Shown piece by piece: positions 9,059 to 18,871 of a DNA stretch of 64,000 nucleotides. The stretch comes from an uncultured Lachnospiraceae bacterium (GTDB lineage: Bacteria > Bacillota > Clostridia > Lachnospirales > Lachnospiraceae). The DNA is taken from positions 37,722-101,721 of the forward strand of contig CAMNOU010000010.1 in the NCBI GenBank assembly GCA_946546945.1, in the 5' to 3' direction. Under the pieces are notes generated by a model. That model ran no database searches. It was not told where the DNA came from and saw only the letters and a list, made by a program, of their open reading frames with translations. Numbering within the stretch: the stretch's first letter is position 1; the number at the start of each line of letters is the position of its first letter. A program made the position numbers and the translations under genes.

Positions 9059-10510
9059 ATGAAAAAGATTCTTTTTGCAGCATCAGAGTGTGTGCCGTTT
9101 ATTAAGACAGGAGGCCTTGCCGATGTATGCGGAGCATTGCCGAAAATGTTTGACAAAAAGGAGTGGGATGTCCGGGTAGTCATTCCGAACTACTCCTGCA
9201 TTCCTGAGCATTTCCGCAATCAGTTTGAGTATGTGACACATTTTTATATGGGGACCGGCCCCTATATTCCGAGCAAATATGTCGGAGTTCTCAAGTACGA
9301 GCTGGACGGGATCACCTATTATTTTATTGACAATGAAGAGTACTTCAACTGTTTTCTTCCCTATGGCAATATACGCTATGATATCGAAAAGTTCGTCTTT
9401 TTCGACAAGGCAGTACTGTCCATGCTTCCGCTGATCGGTTTCCAGCCGGATCTGATTCACTGCCATGACTGGGAGACCGGCATGATTCCGGTCTACTTAA
9501 AGACGGAGTTCCAGGGCGACATGTTCTTCTGGGGGATGAAGTGCATGATGACCATCCACAATCTGAAATTCCAGGGGATCTGGGATGTCAAGACAATGAT
9601 CGGACTGACGGGACTTCCGAAGAGCCTCTTCACTCCGGATAAGCTGGAGTTCCAGAAAGATGCGAACATGCTCAAGGGCGGACTGGTCTATGCAGACTAT
9701 ATTACCACAGTCAGTGATACCTATGCGGAGGAGATTCAGACGCCGTATTACGGAGAAGGACTGGACGGACTGCTGTCTGCGCGCCACTTCGATATGAAGG
9801 GTATCGTGAACGGCATCGACTATGATCTTTATAATCCTGCTACGGATGAGCATCTGTTTACGAATTACGATGTGGATTCCTTCCGTAAAAAGAAGGTTAC
9901 CAATAAAAAGAAACTGCAGGAGATGCTCGGCCTGACCGTGGATTCCCACAAGTTCATGATCGGACTGATTTCCCGTCTGACAGATCAGAAGGGACTGGAT
10001 CTGATCGACTACTGCTTCGAGCGCATCGTGGATGAATTTACACAGGTCGTTGTCATCGGTACCGGTGAAGAACACTATGAGAACATGTTCAAGCATTATG
10101 CGTGGAAATATCCGGACCGTGTATCCGCGAACATCTGCTACAACTCGGATCTCGCTCAGAAGCTGTATGCGGGAGCGGACGCTTTCCTGATGCCGTCCAG
10201 ATTCGAACCGTGCGGACTGACACAGCTGATGGCGTTCCGCTATGGTACCGTGCCGATCGTGCGTGAGACCGGCGGTCTGAAAGACACCGTGATTCCTTAT
10301 AATGAGTATGAAAATACCGGAACAGGCTTCTCGTTCTCAGATTACAACGGGGAGGATATGCTCCATGTCATCAACTATGCAAAACAGGTATTCTTCGAGC
10401 AGAAGAGATACTGGAATCAGATGGCAGAGCGGGGCATGCGTTCCGACTTCTCCTGGAAAGTATCCGCAGAAAAGTACAAAGAGCTCTACAACTATCTGAT
10501 CGGCGCCTGA
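9059..10510 (+). CDS. glgA: Glycogen synthase (ADP-glucose type)
   Basis: GT5 family enzyme of 483 residues that extends alpha-1,4-glucan from ADP-glucose. The N-terminal KTGGLADV (16-23) is the nucleotide-sugar loop, HCHDWETG and TIHNLKFQG follow, and the C-terminal SRFEPCGLTQLMAFRYGTVPIVRETGGL holds the catalytic and sugar-binding residues. The ATG at 9059 follows GGGAGAGGG with eight bases between. The gene stands alone: no glgB, glgC or glgP neighbour is present. A terminator-like hairpin follows. Confidence 0.95.
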   Translation: MKKILFAASECVPFIKTGGLADVCGALPKMFDKKEWDVRVVIPNYSCIPEHFRNQFEYVTHFYMGTGPYIPSKYVGVLKYELDGITYYFIDNEEYFNCFLPYGNIRYDIEKFVFFDKAVLSMLPLIGFQPDLIHCHDWETGMIPVYLKTEFQGDMFFWGMKCMMTIHNLKFQGIWDVKTMIGLTGLPKSLFTPDKLEFQKDANMLKGGLVYADYITTVSDTYAEEIQTPYYGEGLDGLLSARHFDMKGIVNGIDYDLYNPATDEHLFTNYDVDSFRKKKVTNKKKLQEMLGLTVDSHKFMIGLISRLTDQKGLDLIDYCFERIVDEFTQVVVIGTGEEHYENMFKHYAWKYPDRVSANICYNSDLAQKLYAGADAFLMPSRFEPCGLTQLMAFRYGTVPIVRETGGLKDTVIPYNEYENTGTGFSFSDYNGEDMLHVINYAKQVFFEQKRYWNQMAERGMRSDFSWKVSAEKYKELYNYLIGA

Positions 10511-10540
10511 CAAGTTCCGCCCAAGGCGTACTTGATTATA

Positions 10541-10585
10541 GCCGCCGCATTCATGACCGGAAAGATCATGGATGCGGCGGTTTGT
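10541..10585 (+). terminator. Hairpin after glgA
   Basis: CCGCCGCAT(T)CATGA pairs with TCATG(G)ATGCGGCGG around a nine-base loop, followed by TTTGTT. The 3' arm runs straight into the large palindrome. Confidence 0.6.
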
Positions 10586-10625
10586 TATGTCATAGGAAAT
10601 CGCGATTTCCTATGACATAACAAAC
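10580..10625 (+). repeat. 46-bp perfect palindrome (dispersed repeat, copy 2)
   Basis: The two 23-base arms are exact reverse complements with no spacer; the centre is AAATCGCGATTT. The stretch 10587-10604 is identical to the 18 bases at 4015-4032. The palindrome lies in a 272-base gene-free gap (10511-10782). That gap also holds a TTTCGC-AA-GCGAAA hairpin near 10690 and a second TTTGTTATG near 10712, matching the TTTGTTATG at 10581. It looks like a small non-coding mobile or REP-like element. Confidence 0.75.
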
Positions 10626-10782
10626 GCTCCGCTAAGGATGCGCAGGTGCGCGTACAAGGAATTATGTCGGTAAACTGACCGCGCACCGCGCGAGAGTTTC
10701 GCAAGCGAAATTCTTTGTTATGAATAGAATTGCCTGTGCCGTCCATACTAAACACAGATTATTGAAGGACAGGGAGGCAGTG

Positions 10783-11502
10783 ATGAAACAGAAGCGAGAA
10801 GAAGAGCGGATTTTGGAAGCAGCTGCGGAACAGAAGTACAGAGAAGACAGTGCAGAGGATGTGCTGGAGACCGGACAGATCCGGATGTCGAACAGCCGGC
10901 AGCAGCACAGTATTCATCTGTTGTCGATCATCGGTGAGGTGGAAGGACATGAATGCCTTCCGTCAAATTCGAAGACGACCAAGTATGAACATATTCTGCC
11001 GAAACTGGCACAGATCGAGGATGATGCTTCCGTTGACGGCGTGCTCATCCTGCTGAATACGGTTGGCGGGGATGTGGAGTCCGGGCTGGCGATTGCAGAA
11101 ATGATTGCTTCTTTAAGCAAACCTACGGTCTCGCTGGTCCTGGGCGGAAGCCATTCGATCGGGGTACCGCTGGCAGTGTCGGCGGATTATTCCTATATTG
11201 TACCGACCGGCACGATGGTCATCCATCCGGTCCGCCTGTCCGGCACGGTGATCGGTGCTCCGCAGACCTATGATTATTTCAGATCGATGCAGGATCGGAT
11301 CGCCGGATTTATAGAGGCCCACTGCATGGTGAAAGCGGAACGGATCGAAGAGATGATGATGAACACAGGCATGATGACGAAAGACCTGGGGACGATTCTC
11401 GTGGGACATGAAGCTGTCGCAGAAGGAATTATCAACGAAGTCGGGGGGATTTCGGAGGCTGTGGCGAAGCTGCATTTTATGATCCGGGAAAGAATGATCT
11501 AG
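10783..11502 (+). CDS. ClpP-like serine protease (TepA/YmfB type)
   Basis: A 239-residue ClpP/crotonase-fold protein. The putative nucleophile serine lies in GGSHSIGVPLA and the histidine in MVIHPVRL. The N-terminal charged helix (KQKREEERILEAAAEQKY) is unlike housekeeping ClpP and typical of TepA. In Bacillus subtilis tepA lies upstream of spoIIIE, and here an FtsK/SpoIIIE gene follows two genes later. TepA was linked to protein export; the substrates are unknown. The ATG at 10783 has GGGAGG; an ATG at 10720 lacks a site. Confidence 0.82.
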   Translation: MKQKREEERILEAAAEQKYREDSAEDVLETGQIRMSNSRQQHSIHLLSIIGEVEGHECLPSNSKTTKYEHILPKLAQIEDDASVDGVLILLNTVGGDVESGLAIAEMIASLSKPTVSLVLGGSHSIGVPLAVSADYSYIVPTGTMVIHPVRLSGTVIGAPQTYDYFRSMQDRIAGFIEAHCMVKAERIEEMMMNTGMMTKDLGTILVGHEAVAEGIINEVGGISEAVAKLHFMIRERMI

Positions 11503-11642
11503 CAGCTCCCGGTTTATGTTACGAAAAAATAAAGATGACATATAAAATAGATTGTGGTAAGATACCTTAGAGTTATTCTTTTATTATGCACGGAATAGGA
11601 TATAAAAGAATGATTACTATAAACAGGATAAGGTGAATGCAT

Positions 11643-12506
11643 ATGTCATGGTTACAAGCGATTCTCATGGGACTGATCCAGGGGCTGACAGAGTTTCTCC
11701 CGGTCAGCAGCTCGGGGCATCTTGCTCTTTTTAAGATATTGTTTCATGTAGAGACTGATACAGGTCTCTTATTTGATGTTCTTTTGCATATTGGTACACT
11801 GATTGCCGTTTTTATGGTTTACTTCAAAGACATCATCAGTCTGATCAAAGAGTTTATCTGCATCGTTATCGACTTTATTTATAACATCATCTGTCTGATC
11901 AAAAGGAATGGGAATTACCGGAAGATCGTGACAAATACTTACCGGAAGTTTGTCGTGATGATCATCGTGTCGACCATCCCGACCGGAATCATCGGCTTTG
12001 TTGGCAGAGACTTCATTGAACATGCTTCGGAAATCCTTTTCATTCCTGGCATCTGCCTGATCATTACCGCAGGACTGCTGACCATCTGCGATTATGCAAA
12101 AAGCGGGATCAAGAAGGTCAAACAGGCCTCCTACGCGAATGCGTTCATCATCGGTATTGCGCAGGGGTTTGCCACACTGCCCGGCATTTCCCGCTCCGGC
12201 ACCACGATCACTGCCTGCGTACTGAGCGGATTTGAACGCAAATTTGCGGTCAAATATTCCTTTATTCTTTCCGTGCCCGCTATTCTGGGAGCGCTGGTTC
12301 TGGAGTTAAAGGATATCGGCAGCATGAGCATCGCTGCTTCCGATGTCTCGAAGTACGTTGTCGGGATGATCGTAGCGGCAGTCGTCGGGTACATATGCAT
12401 CAAGGCTATGCTTGTGGTCGTAAGGAACCGCAAGTTCAAATATTTTGCGCTCTATTGCCTCGCAATCGGAATCGTTTCTATTATCGGATATGCTGTGGTC
12501 CACTAG
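11643..12506 (+). CDS. uppP: Undecaprenyl-diphosphate phosphatase
   Basis: BacA/UppP integral membrane enzyme (287 residues) that recycles undecaprenyl pyrophosphate to the monophosphate carrier for cell wall synthesis and can give bacitracin tolerance. The N-terminal catalytic motif GLTEFLPVSSSGHL and the second motif LPGISRSGTTI are both intact. About eight hydrophobic segments are visible. Two ATGs (11637, 11643) follow AAGGTG; 11643 has better spacing. It is the same pathway served by uppS further downstream. Confidence 0.95.
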   Translation: MSWLQAILMGLIQGLTEFLPVSSSGHLALFKILFHVETDTGLLFDVLLHIGTLIAVFMVYFKDIISLIKEFICIVIDFIYNIICLIKRNGNYRKIVTNTYRKFVVMIIVSTIPTGIIGFVGRDFIEHASEILFIPGICLIITAGLLTICDYAKSGIKKVKQASYANAFIIGIAQGFATLPGISRSGTTITACVLSGFERKFAVKYSFILSVPAILGALVLELKDIGSMSIAASDVSKYVVGMIVAAVVGYICIKAMLVVVRNRKFKYFALYCLAIGIVSIIGYAVVH

Positions 12507-12528
12507 AGCTTAAGAGGTGAAACTATCT

Positions 12529-15102
12529 ATGGCAGCAGCAAAAAAGAAATCTACCGTTCGTAAAAAAACGACCGCAGCCGGACGCAGAAATACAAAAAGG
12601 AGAAAAAGCAGATCTTCCATCGATTTTCCCTGGAAGACCGAACTTCTCCTGTTTTTGATTCTCGCATTCTGCGTCGTGCTGTTTGTGAGCAATATCGGAA
12701 AGGGCGGTGTAGTAGGCGACACCCTGAGCCGTTTTTTCTTCGGCATTTTCGGGTTTTTGTCCTATCCGTTTCCGGTGATCCTTTTCTTCATCGCGGCGTT
12801 TTTGATTTCAAACCGGGTTTCAAGCAGCGGAAGGAACGTCCTGTCGGCAAGAGCCGTGATGAAACTTGCGGCAGCAATCGGTTTTTTTCTGTTCATCTGT
12901 GTATTTGCGCAGCTGGTCACGAAGGAGGGGCAGATCATTTCGCTGAGGAACGCATTTGCCGACTGTGCGGCGCATAGAAACGGAGGCGGCATTGCCGGTG
13001 CTCTGATCGGGAATGCCCTGATCCGCGGCTTCGGACTGGTCCTGACCTATGTGATTGACTTCATCGTTCTCGTATTCTGTGTCGTACTGCTCACGGAAAA
13101 ATCACTTTTCAAAGGCGTTTCCAGAGGCGGAAGAACGATTTACGAAAAGGCTGCGCAAAGAAGCAGCACAAGAAGGGAACGCAGGACGGTGCCGGAACCG
13201 GCAGCGGATGATTTCGAAGAAACAGAGGAAAGACCTTCGGGCCGGCAGCGGAAGAAGGTGTCAGGGGTATCCTTTGACACACTCGTCCGCTCAAAGAAAG
13301 ACAAAGAAAAAACCGAGCGCGTCAGAGAAGTGAATCTGGCAGATATCATCAAAGAGGAACTGAAGCGTTCAGAAAACAAAAAAAGAAATACTGCCGCAGA
13401 TGCGGATACGGAACCAATGATGAGCCGGGAGTCTTCGGACTTTCGGAACAGTCCGCCTGAGATCCATATCCCGGGAGAAGAAGCTGCGCAGCCGCAGAGC
13501 CCTGTACCGGAGGAGGAGAAAACGGAACCGGTACGGCACAGAAGAAAAACAAAACAGTCAGCAGAAGAGACAGCCTCAGAAATGTCTGAGATCGGAAGAA
13601 CCATACAGAAAAACGAGGCGGAACAGCCTGCCGATTATATTTTCCCCGATGTCAGTCTCCTGAAAAAAGGAGATCCCAACAAGATGGGAGACTCCAGACA
13701 GCATCTGCAGGAAATGTCCGCGAAGCTGCAAAAGACACTTGAGACCTTCGGCGTCGATGCGCGGGTGACGAATGTGGTCTGCGGCCCTGCAGTCACACAG
13801 TATGAGATTCACCCGGAGATGGGAGTCAAGGTCAGCAAGATTCTGAATCTGGCCGATGATATCAAGCTGAATCTGGCCGTTTCCGATATCCGTATCGAAG
13901 CGCCGATTCCGGGGAAGGCAGCCATCGGTATCGAAGTGCCGAATAAGGAAAATGTGACCGTTGCTTTCCGTGATCTGGTGGAGTCAAAGGAATTTCAGAA
14001 TCACGAGTCCATGATCTCTTTCTGTACAGGAAAAGACATCGCCGGAAACGTCATCGTGGCTGATATTGCCAAGATGCCGCATCTTCTGATCGCAGGAGCG
14101 ACCGGATCCGGAAAATCCGTCTGTATCAATACGATCATCATGAGTATCCTGTATAAGGCCAACCCGAAAGATGTAAAGCTGATCATGATTGACCCGAAGG
14201 TGGTAGAGCTTTCCGTATACAACAATATTCCGCATCTTCTGATCCCGGTCGTTACAGATCCTAAAAAGGCGGCCGGAGCCCTCCACTGGGCGGTTGCCGA
14301 GATGACGGACCGGTATAATAAATTTGCGGAATACGGTGTGCGGGATATCAAAGGCTACAACAAGAAGGTGGCATCCATTGCCGATATCGAGGATGAAAAC
14401 AAACCGCAGAAGATGCCGCAGATCATTGTCATCGTAGATGAGCTGGCGGACCTGATGATGGTGGCGCCGGGCGATGTGGAGGATGCGATCTGCCGGCTGG
14501 CCCAGCTGGCCAGAGCGGCCGGCATTCATCTGATCATCGCTACGCAGAGACCTTCGGTCAATGTCATCACCGGCCTGATCAAGGCGAATATGCCGTCCCG
14601 TATCGCGTTTGCCGTGACATCCGGTGTGGATTCCCGTACGATCCTGGACATGAACGGCGCAGAGAAACTACTCGGAAAAGGCGACATGCTCTTTTATCCG
14701 CAGAATTTTTCCAGACCGCTTCGCGTACAGGGGGCCTTTGTGTCAGACAAAGAAGTGGCGGATGTGGTAGCCTGGATCATTGAAAAGAACGGTCAGGTAT
14801 CCTACAATCCGGATATCGAGCAGAAGGTACAGAACCAGGAATCTTCCATGAATGGCAGCGGGTTTACTTCCTCTGCGGATGAGCGGGATACATATTTCAA
14901 AGAAGCCGGACGTTTTCTTATTGAGAAGGAAAAGGGATCCATCGGGATGCTGCAGCGCAGCTTCAAGATCGGATTCAACCGTGCGGCCCGCATCATGGAT
15001 CAGCTTGAAGAAGCGGGCGTAGTGGGCCCTGAGGAGGGCACCAAGCCGCGCCGTGTTCTTATGACCATGGAAGAATTTGAACATTTAGACGAGAACGAAT
15101 AA
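12529..15102 (+). CDS. ftsK: DNA translocase FtsK/SpoIIIE
   Basis: Membrane-anchored DNA pump of about 857 residues acting at the division or sporulation septum. Four membrane helices lie at about 35-190, followed by a long charged linker (about 195-390). The RecA-like motor comes next, with Walker A GATGSGKS at about 522 and Walker B IIVIVDELADLMM at about 632. A C-terminal winged-helix gamma domain (GMLQRSFKIGFNRAARIMDQLEEAG) recognises DNA polarity sequences. The ATG at 12529 follows AAGAGGTG. Whether it works in vegetative division, in spore chromosome transfer or in both cannot be told from sequence. Confidence 0.95.
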   Translation: MAAAKKKSTVRKKTTAAGRRNTKRRKSRSSIDFPWKTELLLFLILAFCVVLFVSNIGKGGVVGDTLSRFFFGIFGFLSYPFPVILFFIAAFLISNRVSSSGRNVLSARAVMKLAAAIGFFLFICVFAQLVTKEGQIISLRNAFADCAAHRNGGGIAGALIGNALIRGFGLVLTYVIDFIVLVFCVVLLTEKSLFKGVSRGGRTIYEKAAQRSSTRRERRTVPEPAADDFEETEERPSGRQRKKVSGVSFDTLVRSKKDKEKTERVREVNLADIIKEELKRSENKKRNTAADADTEPMMSRESSDFRNSPPEIHIPGEEAAQPQSPVPEEEKTEPVRHRRKTKQSAEETASEMSEIGRTIQKNEAEQPADYIFPDVSLLKKGDPNKMGDSRQHLQEMSAKLQKTLETFGVDARVTNVVCGPAVTQYEIHPEMGVKVSKILNLADDIKLNLAVSDIRIEAPIPGKAAIGIEVPNKENVTVAFRDLVESKEFQNHESMISFCTGKDIAGNVIVADIAKMPHLLIAGATGSGKSVCINTIIMSILYKANPKDVKLIMIDPKVVELSVYNNIPHLLIPVVTDPKKAAGALHWAVAEMTDRYNKFAEYGVRDIKGYNKKVASIADIEDENKPQKMPQIIVIVDELADLMMVAPGDVEDAICRLAQLARAAGIHLIIATQRPSVNVITGLIKANMPSRIAFAVTSGVDSRTILDMNGAEKLLGKGDMLFYPQNFSRPLRVQGAFVSDKEVADVVAWIIEKNGQVSYNPDIEQKVQNQESSMNGSGFTSSADERDTYFKEAGRFLIEKEKGSIGMLQRSFKIGFNRAARIMDQLEEAGVVGPEEGTKPRRVLMTMEEFEHLDENE

Positions 15103-15113
15103 GAGGGACGGAT

Positions 15114-16457
15114 ATGTATTGCAAAAAATGCGGAGCAAAATTTCCGGATGTATATGTGTACTGTCCGGAATGCGGGGAGGAAGCGCATGTGCTTTCGCAG
15201 GAGGACCTGCTTGAGGAAGATATCCTGGAAGGGTTTATCGATGATGAGGATACCCCCGTGCAGGAAGGCCTGGTCAGACGCGTCACTCCTTATGAAGATA
15301 AGACCCGTGAAGTAGTCAGAAAGAAAAAAGAAGAAGCACGAAACAGAAAACTGAAAAAAACATTGCTTGTCCTGTTCATTATCATTGCCATCATCGCGGC
15401 GGCAGGGACTTCCTATGTTTCCTACAGCCGGAACCATTCGGTCGAATATCAGATGACAAAGGCGCAGAATGCCTATGATACGAAGGATTACGTGACTGCA
15501 AGGGAAGCGCTTGATAAAGTGCTTTCCCTGGATGAAAACAATGTGGATGCACTCCTTCTGGCCGGCCGGATCGATGCTGTCATGAAAAATTATGAGCAGG
15601 CGGAAACTCTGCTGAAAAAGGCAATTTCTCTGGATCCCATGAATAAAGATGCCTATACGGCATTGATTTCCGTTTATGATAAACAGGGACAGCGGGCAAA
15701 GATACTGGAGCTGATGGAGACCACACATAATCAGGAGATCCGTGCTCTTTTTGCGGATTATGCAGTGCCCGTGCCGGTCATTGAGCCGGAAGGAGGGACT
15801 TTCGATGATGATCAGTCTGTTTCCATCACGGCAGAAAACGATAAACTGAAGATCTACTATACCCTGGACGGGACACAGCCGGATCAGAACAGTACCCTCT
15901 ATACAGAACCTGTTTTGCTGGAGGGACAGAAAGATTATGTGCTGACCGCAGTCTGTCTGGATGAAGAAGGATTCTACAGCGATCCCGTGGAGGCCTCCTA
16001 TCGTATTCATTATAATACTCCGGCGATGCCTTCGGTATCTCCGGACGGAGGACAGTATACATCTCCGGTACGGATCACGGTAACTGCGCCGGAGGGGACG
16101 ACCGTTTATTATACATGGAACGGTTCGGAACCGGATGAGAGCTGCTCCGCATGCGATGGCACGCTGACCGTACCGGAGGGGAATAACATTCTTTCCCTGG
16201 TAGCCATCGACAAACACGGAATGAAAAGCGGAGTATTAAAATGCAATTACATTTATTATCCGCAGGTTCGTGAAACAGACAGATCGGAACAGGAATCTTC
16301 CGATGGCAGCGCAGAACAGCAGACAGAGCATACACAGACCGAAGACATACAGGGTACAAGTGATATCAGCGGCTCAGAAGGTTCCGGTCAATCGAACGAA
16401 ACCAATGAGTCCGGCGAGACAGGTGAATCCAATGGCGTCGAGGGAGACAGAGCGTAA
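15114..16457 (+). CDS. Zinc-ribbon, TM-anchored TPR protein with chitobiase-like repeats
   Basis: A 447-residue protein of unknown role. Residues 1-25 form a zinc ribbon (CKKCGAKF and CPECGEE). A basic stretch precedes one membrane helix (about 82-105, LLVLFIIIAIIAAAGTSYV). TPR-like repeats follow (about 115-215), then two Fn3-like CHB_HEX_C-type modules marked by YYTLDGTQPD and YYTWNGSEPD, and a Ser/Thr/Glu/Gly-rich tail. The topology suggests a cytosolic zinc ribbon with the TPR and beta modules outside. Its stop is directly followed by the dapF start codon, so the two are translationally linked. Confidence 0.75.
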   Translation: MYCKKCGAKFPDVYVYCPECGEEAHVLSQEDLLEEDILEGFIDDEDTPVQEGLVRRVTPYEDKTREVVRKKKEEARNRKLKKTLLVLFIIIAIIAAAGTSYVSYSRNHSVEYQMTKAQNAYDTKDYVTAREALDKVLSLDENNVDALLLAGRIDAVMKNYEQAETLLKKAISLDPMNKDAYTALISVYDKQGQRAKILELMETTHNQEIRALFADYAVPVPVIEPEGGTFDDDQSVSITAENDKLKIYYTLDGTQPDQNSTLYTEPVLLEGQKDYVLTAVCLDEEGFYSDPVEASYRIHYNTPAMPSVSPDGGQYTSPVRITVTAPEGTTVYYTWNGSEPDESCSACDGTLTVPEGNNILSLVAIDKHGMKSGVLKCNYIYYPQVRETDRSEQESSDGSAEQQTEHTQTEDIQGTSDISGSEGSGQSNETNESGETGESNGVEGDRA

Positions 16458-17306
16458 ATGAGATTTACGAAAATGCATGGATGCGGCAACGACTACATCT
16501 ATGTGAATTGTCTGCAGAAGATAATCTCACAGCCGGAACAGGTTTCCAGACATCTCAGTGACCGTCATCGCGGAATAGGATCCGACGGAATGATTCTGAT
16601 CTGCCCGTCCGGGCGGGCGGATTTTCGCATGGTCATGTACAATGCAGACGGATCGGAAGGGAGCATGTGCGGAAACGGCATACGCTGTGCGGCAAAATAT
16701 GTATATGATAAAGGACTGACGCGCAAAAAACAGCTTTCCATTGAAACAAAAGCAGGGATCAGACAGCTGGAACTGACCGTAAACGGAGGGAAAGTTTCCC
16801 TGGTGAAAGTGGATATGGGAGCACCGGTTCTGGAGGCTTCTGCCATTCCTGTGATCACAGACCGGGATACTTTCATTGACAGATCCGTCCGGATCTGCGG
16901 CAGAGAATACCGGATCACCTGTGTTTCCATGGGGAATCCGCATGCCGTGACCATCGTGGAGGACACAGCCTCTTTCCCGGTGGCAAAAATCGGCCCTCTC
17001 TTTGAACATCATCCGATGTTCCCGGACCGGGTCAATACGGAATTTGTACAGATCATTAATCAAAACGAGATCAAGATGCGGGTTTGGGAGCGCGGTTCCG
17101 CGGAGACTCTGGCCTGCGGTACCGGTGCCTGTGCATCTGTGGTTGCCTGTGCACTGGGCGGATACACAAAGGACCAGGTCCGGGTACACCTAGGCGGCGG
17201 TGATCTGGACATTTTTTATGACCGCCGGGCGGACACGGTCCGCATGACAGGCCCGGCAGTGACCGTCTTTGAGGGCGAGATCGATCTGGCCGGGATGAAT
17301 GAATAA
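16458..17306 (+). CDS. dapF: Diaminopimelate epimerase
   Basis: Converts LL-diaminopimelate to the meso form for lysine and peptidoglycan. The two catalytic cysteines are visible in SMCGNGIRC (near 71) and LACGTGACAS (near 219), as expected of the pseudo-symmetric fold. The length of 282 residues is normal. It starts on the base after the preceding stop codon, and murE, which uses meso-diaminopimelate, follows 20 bases later. Confidence 0.96.
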   Translation: MRFTKMHGCGNDYIYVNCLQKIISQPEQVSRHLSDRHRGIGSDGMILICPSGRADFRMVMYNADGSEGSMCGNGIRCAAKYVYDKGLTRKKQLSIETKAGIRQLELTVNGGKVSLVKVDMGAPVLEASAIPVITDRDTFIDRSVRICGREYRITCVSMGNPHAVTIVEDTASFPVAKIGPLFEHHPMFPDRVNTEFVQIINQNEIKMRVWERGSAETLACGTGACASVVACALGGYTKDQVRVHLGGGDLDIFYDRRADTVRMTGPAVTVFEGEIDLAGMNE

Positions 17307-17326
17307 GCAATCATAAGGAGTTCTTC

Positions 17327-18781
17327 ATGAAGTTATCCGAACTCATACGGGAGATGGATTACGTATGCGTTCAGGGAACCGCCGATACAGAAATATCTTC
17401 GCTGGTCTGCGATTCCAGAGATACAAAAGAGAATTCTGTATTCGTATGTATTACAGGATTTCATTCGGACGGTCATTCGTTTGTGCCGCAGGCGGCACAA
17501 AGACACGCCGCTGCCATTGTTGTTGAAAAGGAAGTGGATGTGCCGGCGGAACTGACGGTCATCCGCACGCCGGATACAAGAATTGCCCTGGCGAAGATGT
17601 CGGCGGCTTATTTCGGATATCCGGCAAGACGTCTCACCACCATCGGGATTACCGGCACCAAGGGAAAAACAACAACCGCCTGTATGATCCGGACCATCCT
17701 GGAGGATGCGGGGTACGGGACAGGACTGATCGGTACTTTGGGAACCTTCATCAAAGATCAGGTCATAAAGACCCCGAATACAACGCCGGAGTCACTGGTG
17801 ATCCAGAAAAGCCTCAGAGACATGGCAGATGCCGGATGCCGGTATGCGGTGATGGAAGTGTCGTCCCAGGGGCTGATGCTGCACCATACCGACGGCATCC
17901 TGTTTGATTACGGAGTTTTTACCAATCTTGGACCGGATCATATCGGACCCGGAGAGCACAAAAATCTGGAACATTATATCGCCTGCAAGAGCCGGCTGTT
18001 CAGACAGTGCCGGCACGGAATCGTGAACGGAGACGACAGGCATCTGGGCGAAGTCCTGAAAGACTGCCGCTGTGATCTGGAGACCTTCGGCTTTTCAGAA
18101 GAACGGGATGTATATGCAAAGGAAATACGTCTTTTTGAAAAAGCGGATGTTCTCGGCATTTCCTGCCGGATCCGTGGAGACTGTGAGACAAAGCTGTCCC
18201 TTCCCATGCCGGGAGAGTTCAACCTGTACAATGCCATGGCGGCCCTGTGTGTCTGTACCCGTCTGGGAATCGGGGCCGGCCGGATACAGGAATCTCTGCG
18301 GAGGATCTGCATAAAGGGAAGGACAGAAATTATCCAGGTGCCGGGCAGAGGGAAAGTCCTGATCGATTATGCGCACAATGCCATGAGCCTGCGGTGCCTG
18401 CTGCAATCCCTGCGCCGGTATCATCCGCAACGCCTGATCTGTCTGTTCGGATGCGGCGGAAACCGTTCCGGAAACCGGCGGTTTGAGATGGGAGAAGTCT
18501 CCGCGTCTCTGGCAGATCTGACCGTGATTACGTCGGATAATCCCCGCTATGAGGATCCTGTGAAAATCATGGACGATATTATTGCCGGAGCGAAAAAGGG
18601 CGGCGGCGCCTATGTTGCGGTCGGGGACCGGGCAGAAGCGATCCGCTATTGCCTGGAGCACGCGCGGGAAGGAGATTTTCTTGTTCTTGCCGGAAAGGGA
18701 CACGAGGATTATCAGGAGATCATGGGCAAAAGGATCCCCATGGATGATCGCAGACTGCTGATGGAGGAACTGCTGATTTAA
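17327..18781 (+). CDS. murE: UDP-MurNAc-tripeptide ligase (meso-DAP adding)
   Basis: Mur ligase of 484 residues that adds the third amino acid to the peptidoglycan stem peptide. The ATP loop is GTKGKTTT (110-117). DNPR at about 404-407 is the signature of enzymes that select meso-diaminopimelate rather than lysine, fitting the adjacent dapF. AAGGAG precedes the ATG. Confidence 0.95.
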   Translation: MKLSELIREMDYVCVQGTADTEISSLVCDSRDTKENSVFVCITGFHSDGHSFVPQAAQRHAAAIVVEKEVDVPAELTVIRTPDTRIALAKMSAAYFGYPARRLTTIGITGTKGKTTTACMIRTILEDAGYGTGLIGTLGTFIKDQVIKTPNTTPESLVIQKSLRDMADAGCRYAVMEVSSQGLMLHHTDGILFDYGVFTNLGPDHIGPGEHKNLEHYIACKSRLFRQCRHGIVNGDDRHLGEVLKDCRCDLETFGFSEERDVYAKEIRLFEKADVLGISCRIRGDCETKLSLPMPGEFNLYNAMAALCVCTRLGIGAGRIQESLRRICIKGRTEIIQVPGRGKVLIDYAHNAMSLRCLLQSLRRYHPQRLICLFGCGGNRSGNRRFEMGEVSASLADLTVITSDNPRYEDPVKIMDDIIAGAKKGGGAYVAVGDRAEAIRYCLEHAREGDFLVLAGKGHEDYQEIMGKRIPMDDRRLLMEELLI

Positions 18782-18871
18782 TCCGTGTTTCGTGAAGATA
18801 AAGACTACTCGAACAGGTTTTTATGTGATATAATAGGTATATCTGTCAGAGAAAGAAGGGAGTATTGTTTT

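Noticed and set aside
18781..18871. 29-codon upstream extension of pyrH
   Set aside because: The conserved UMP kinase start is at 18872 with AAGGGAG; the extension has no homology and spans a probable -10 box.
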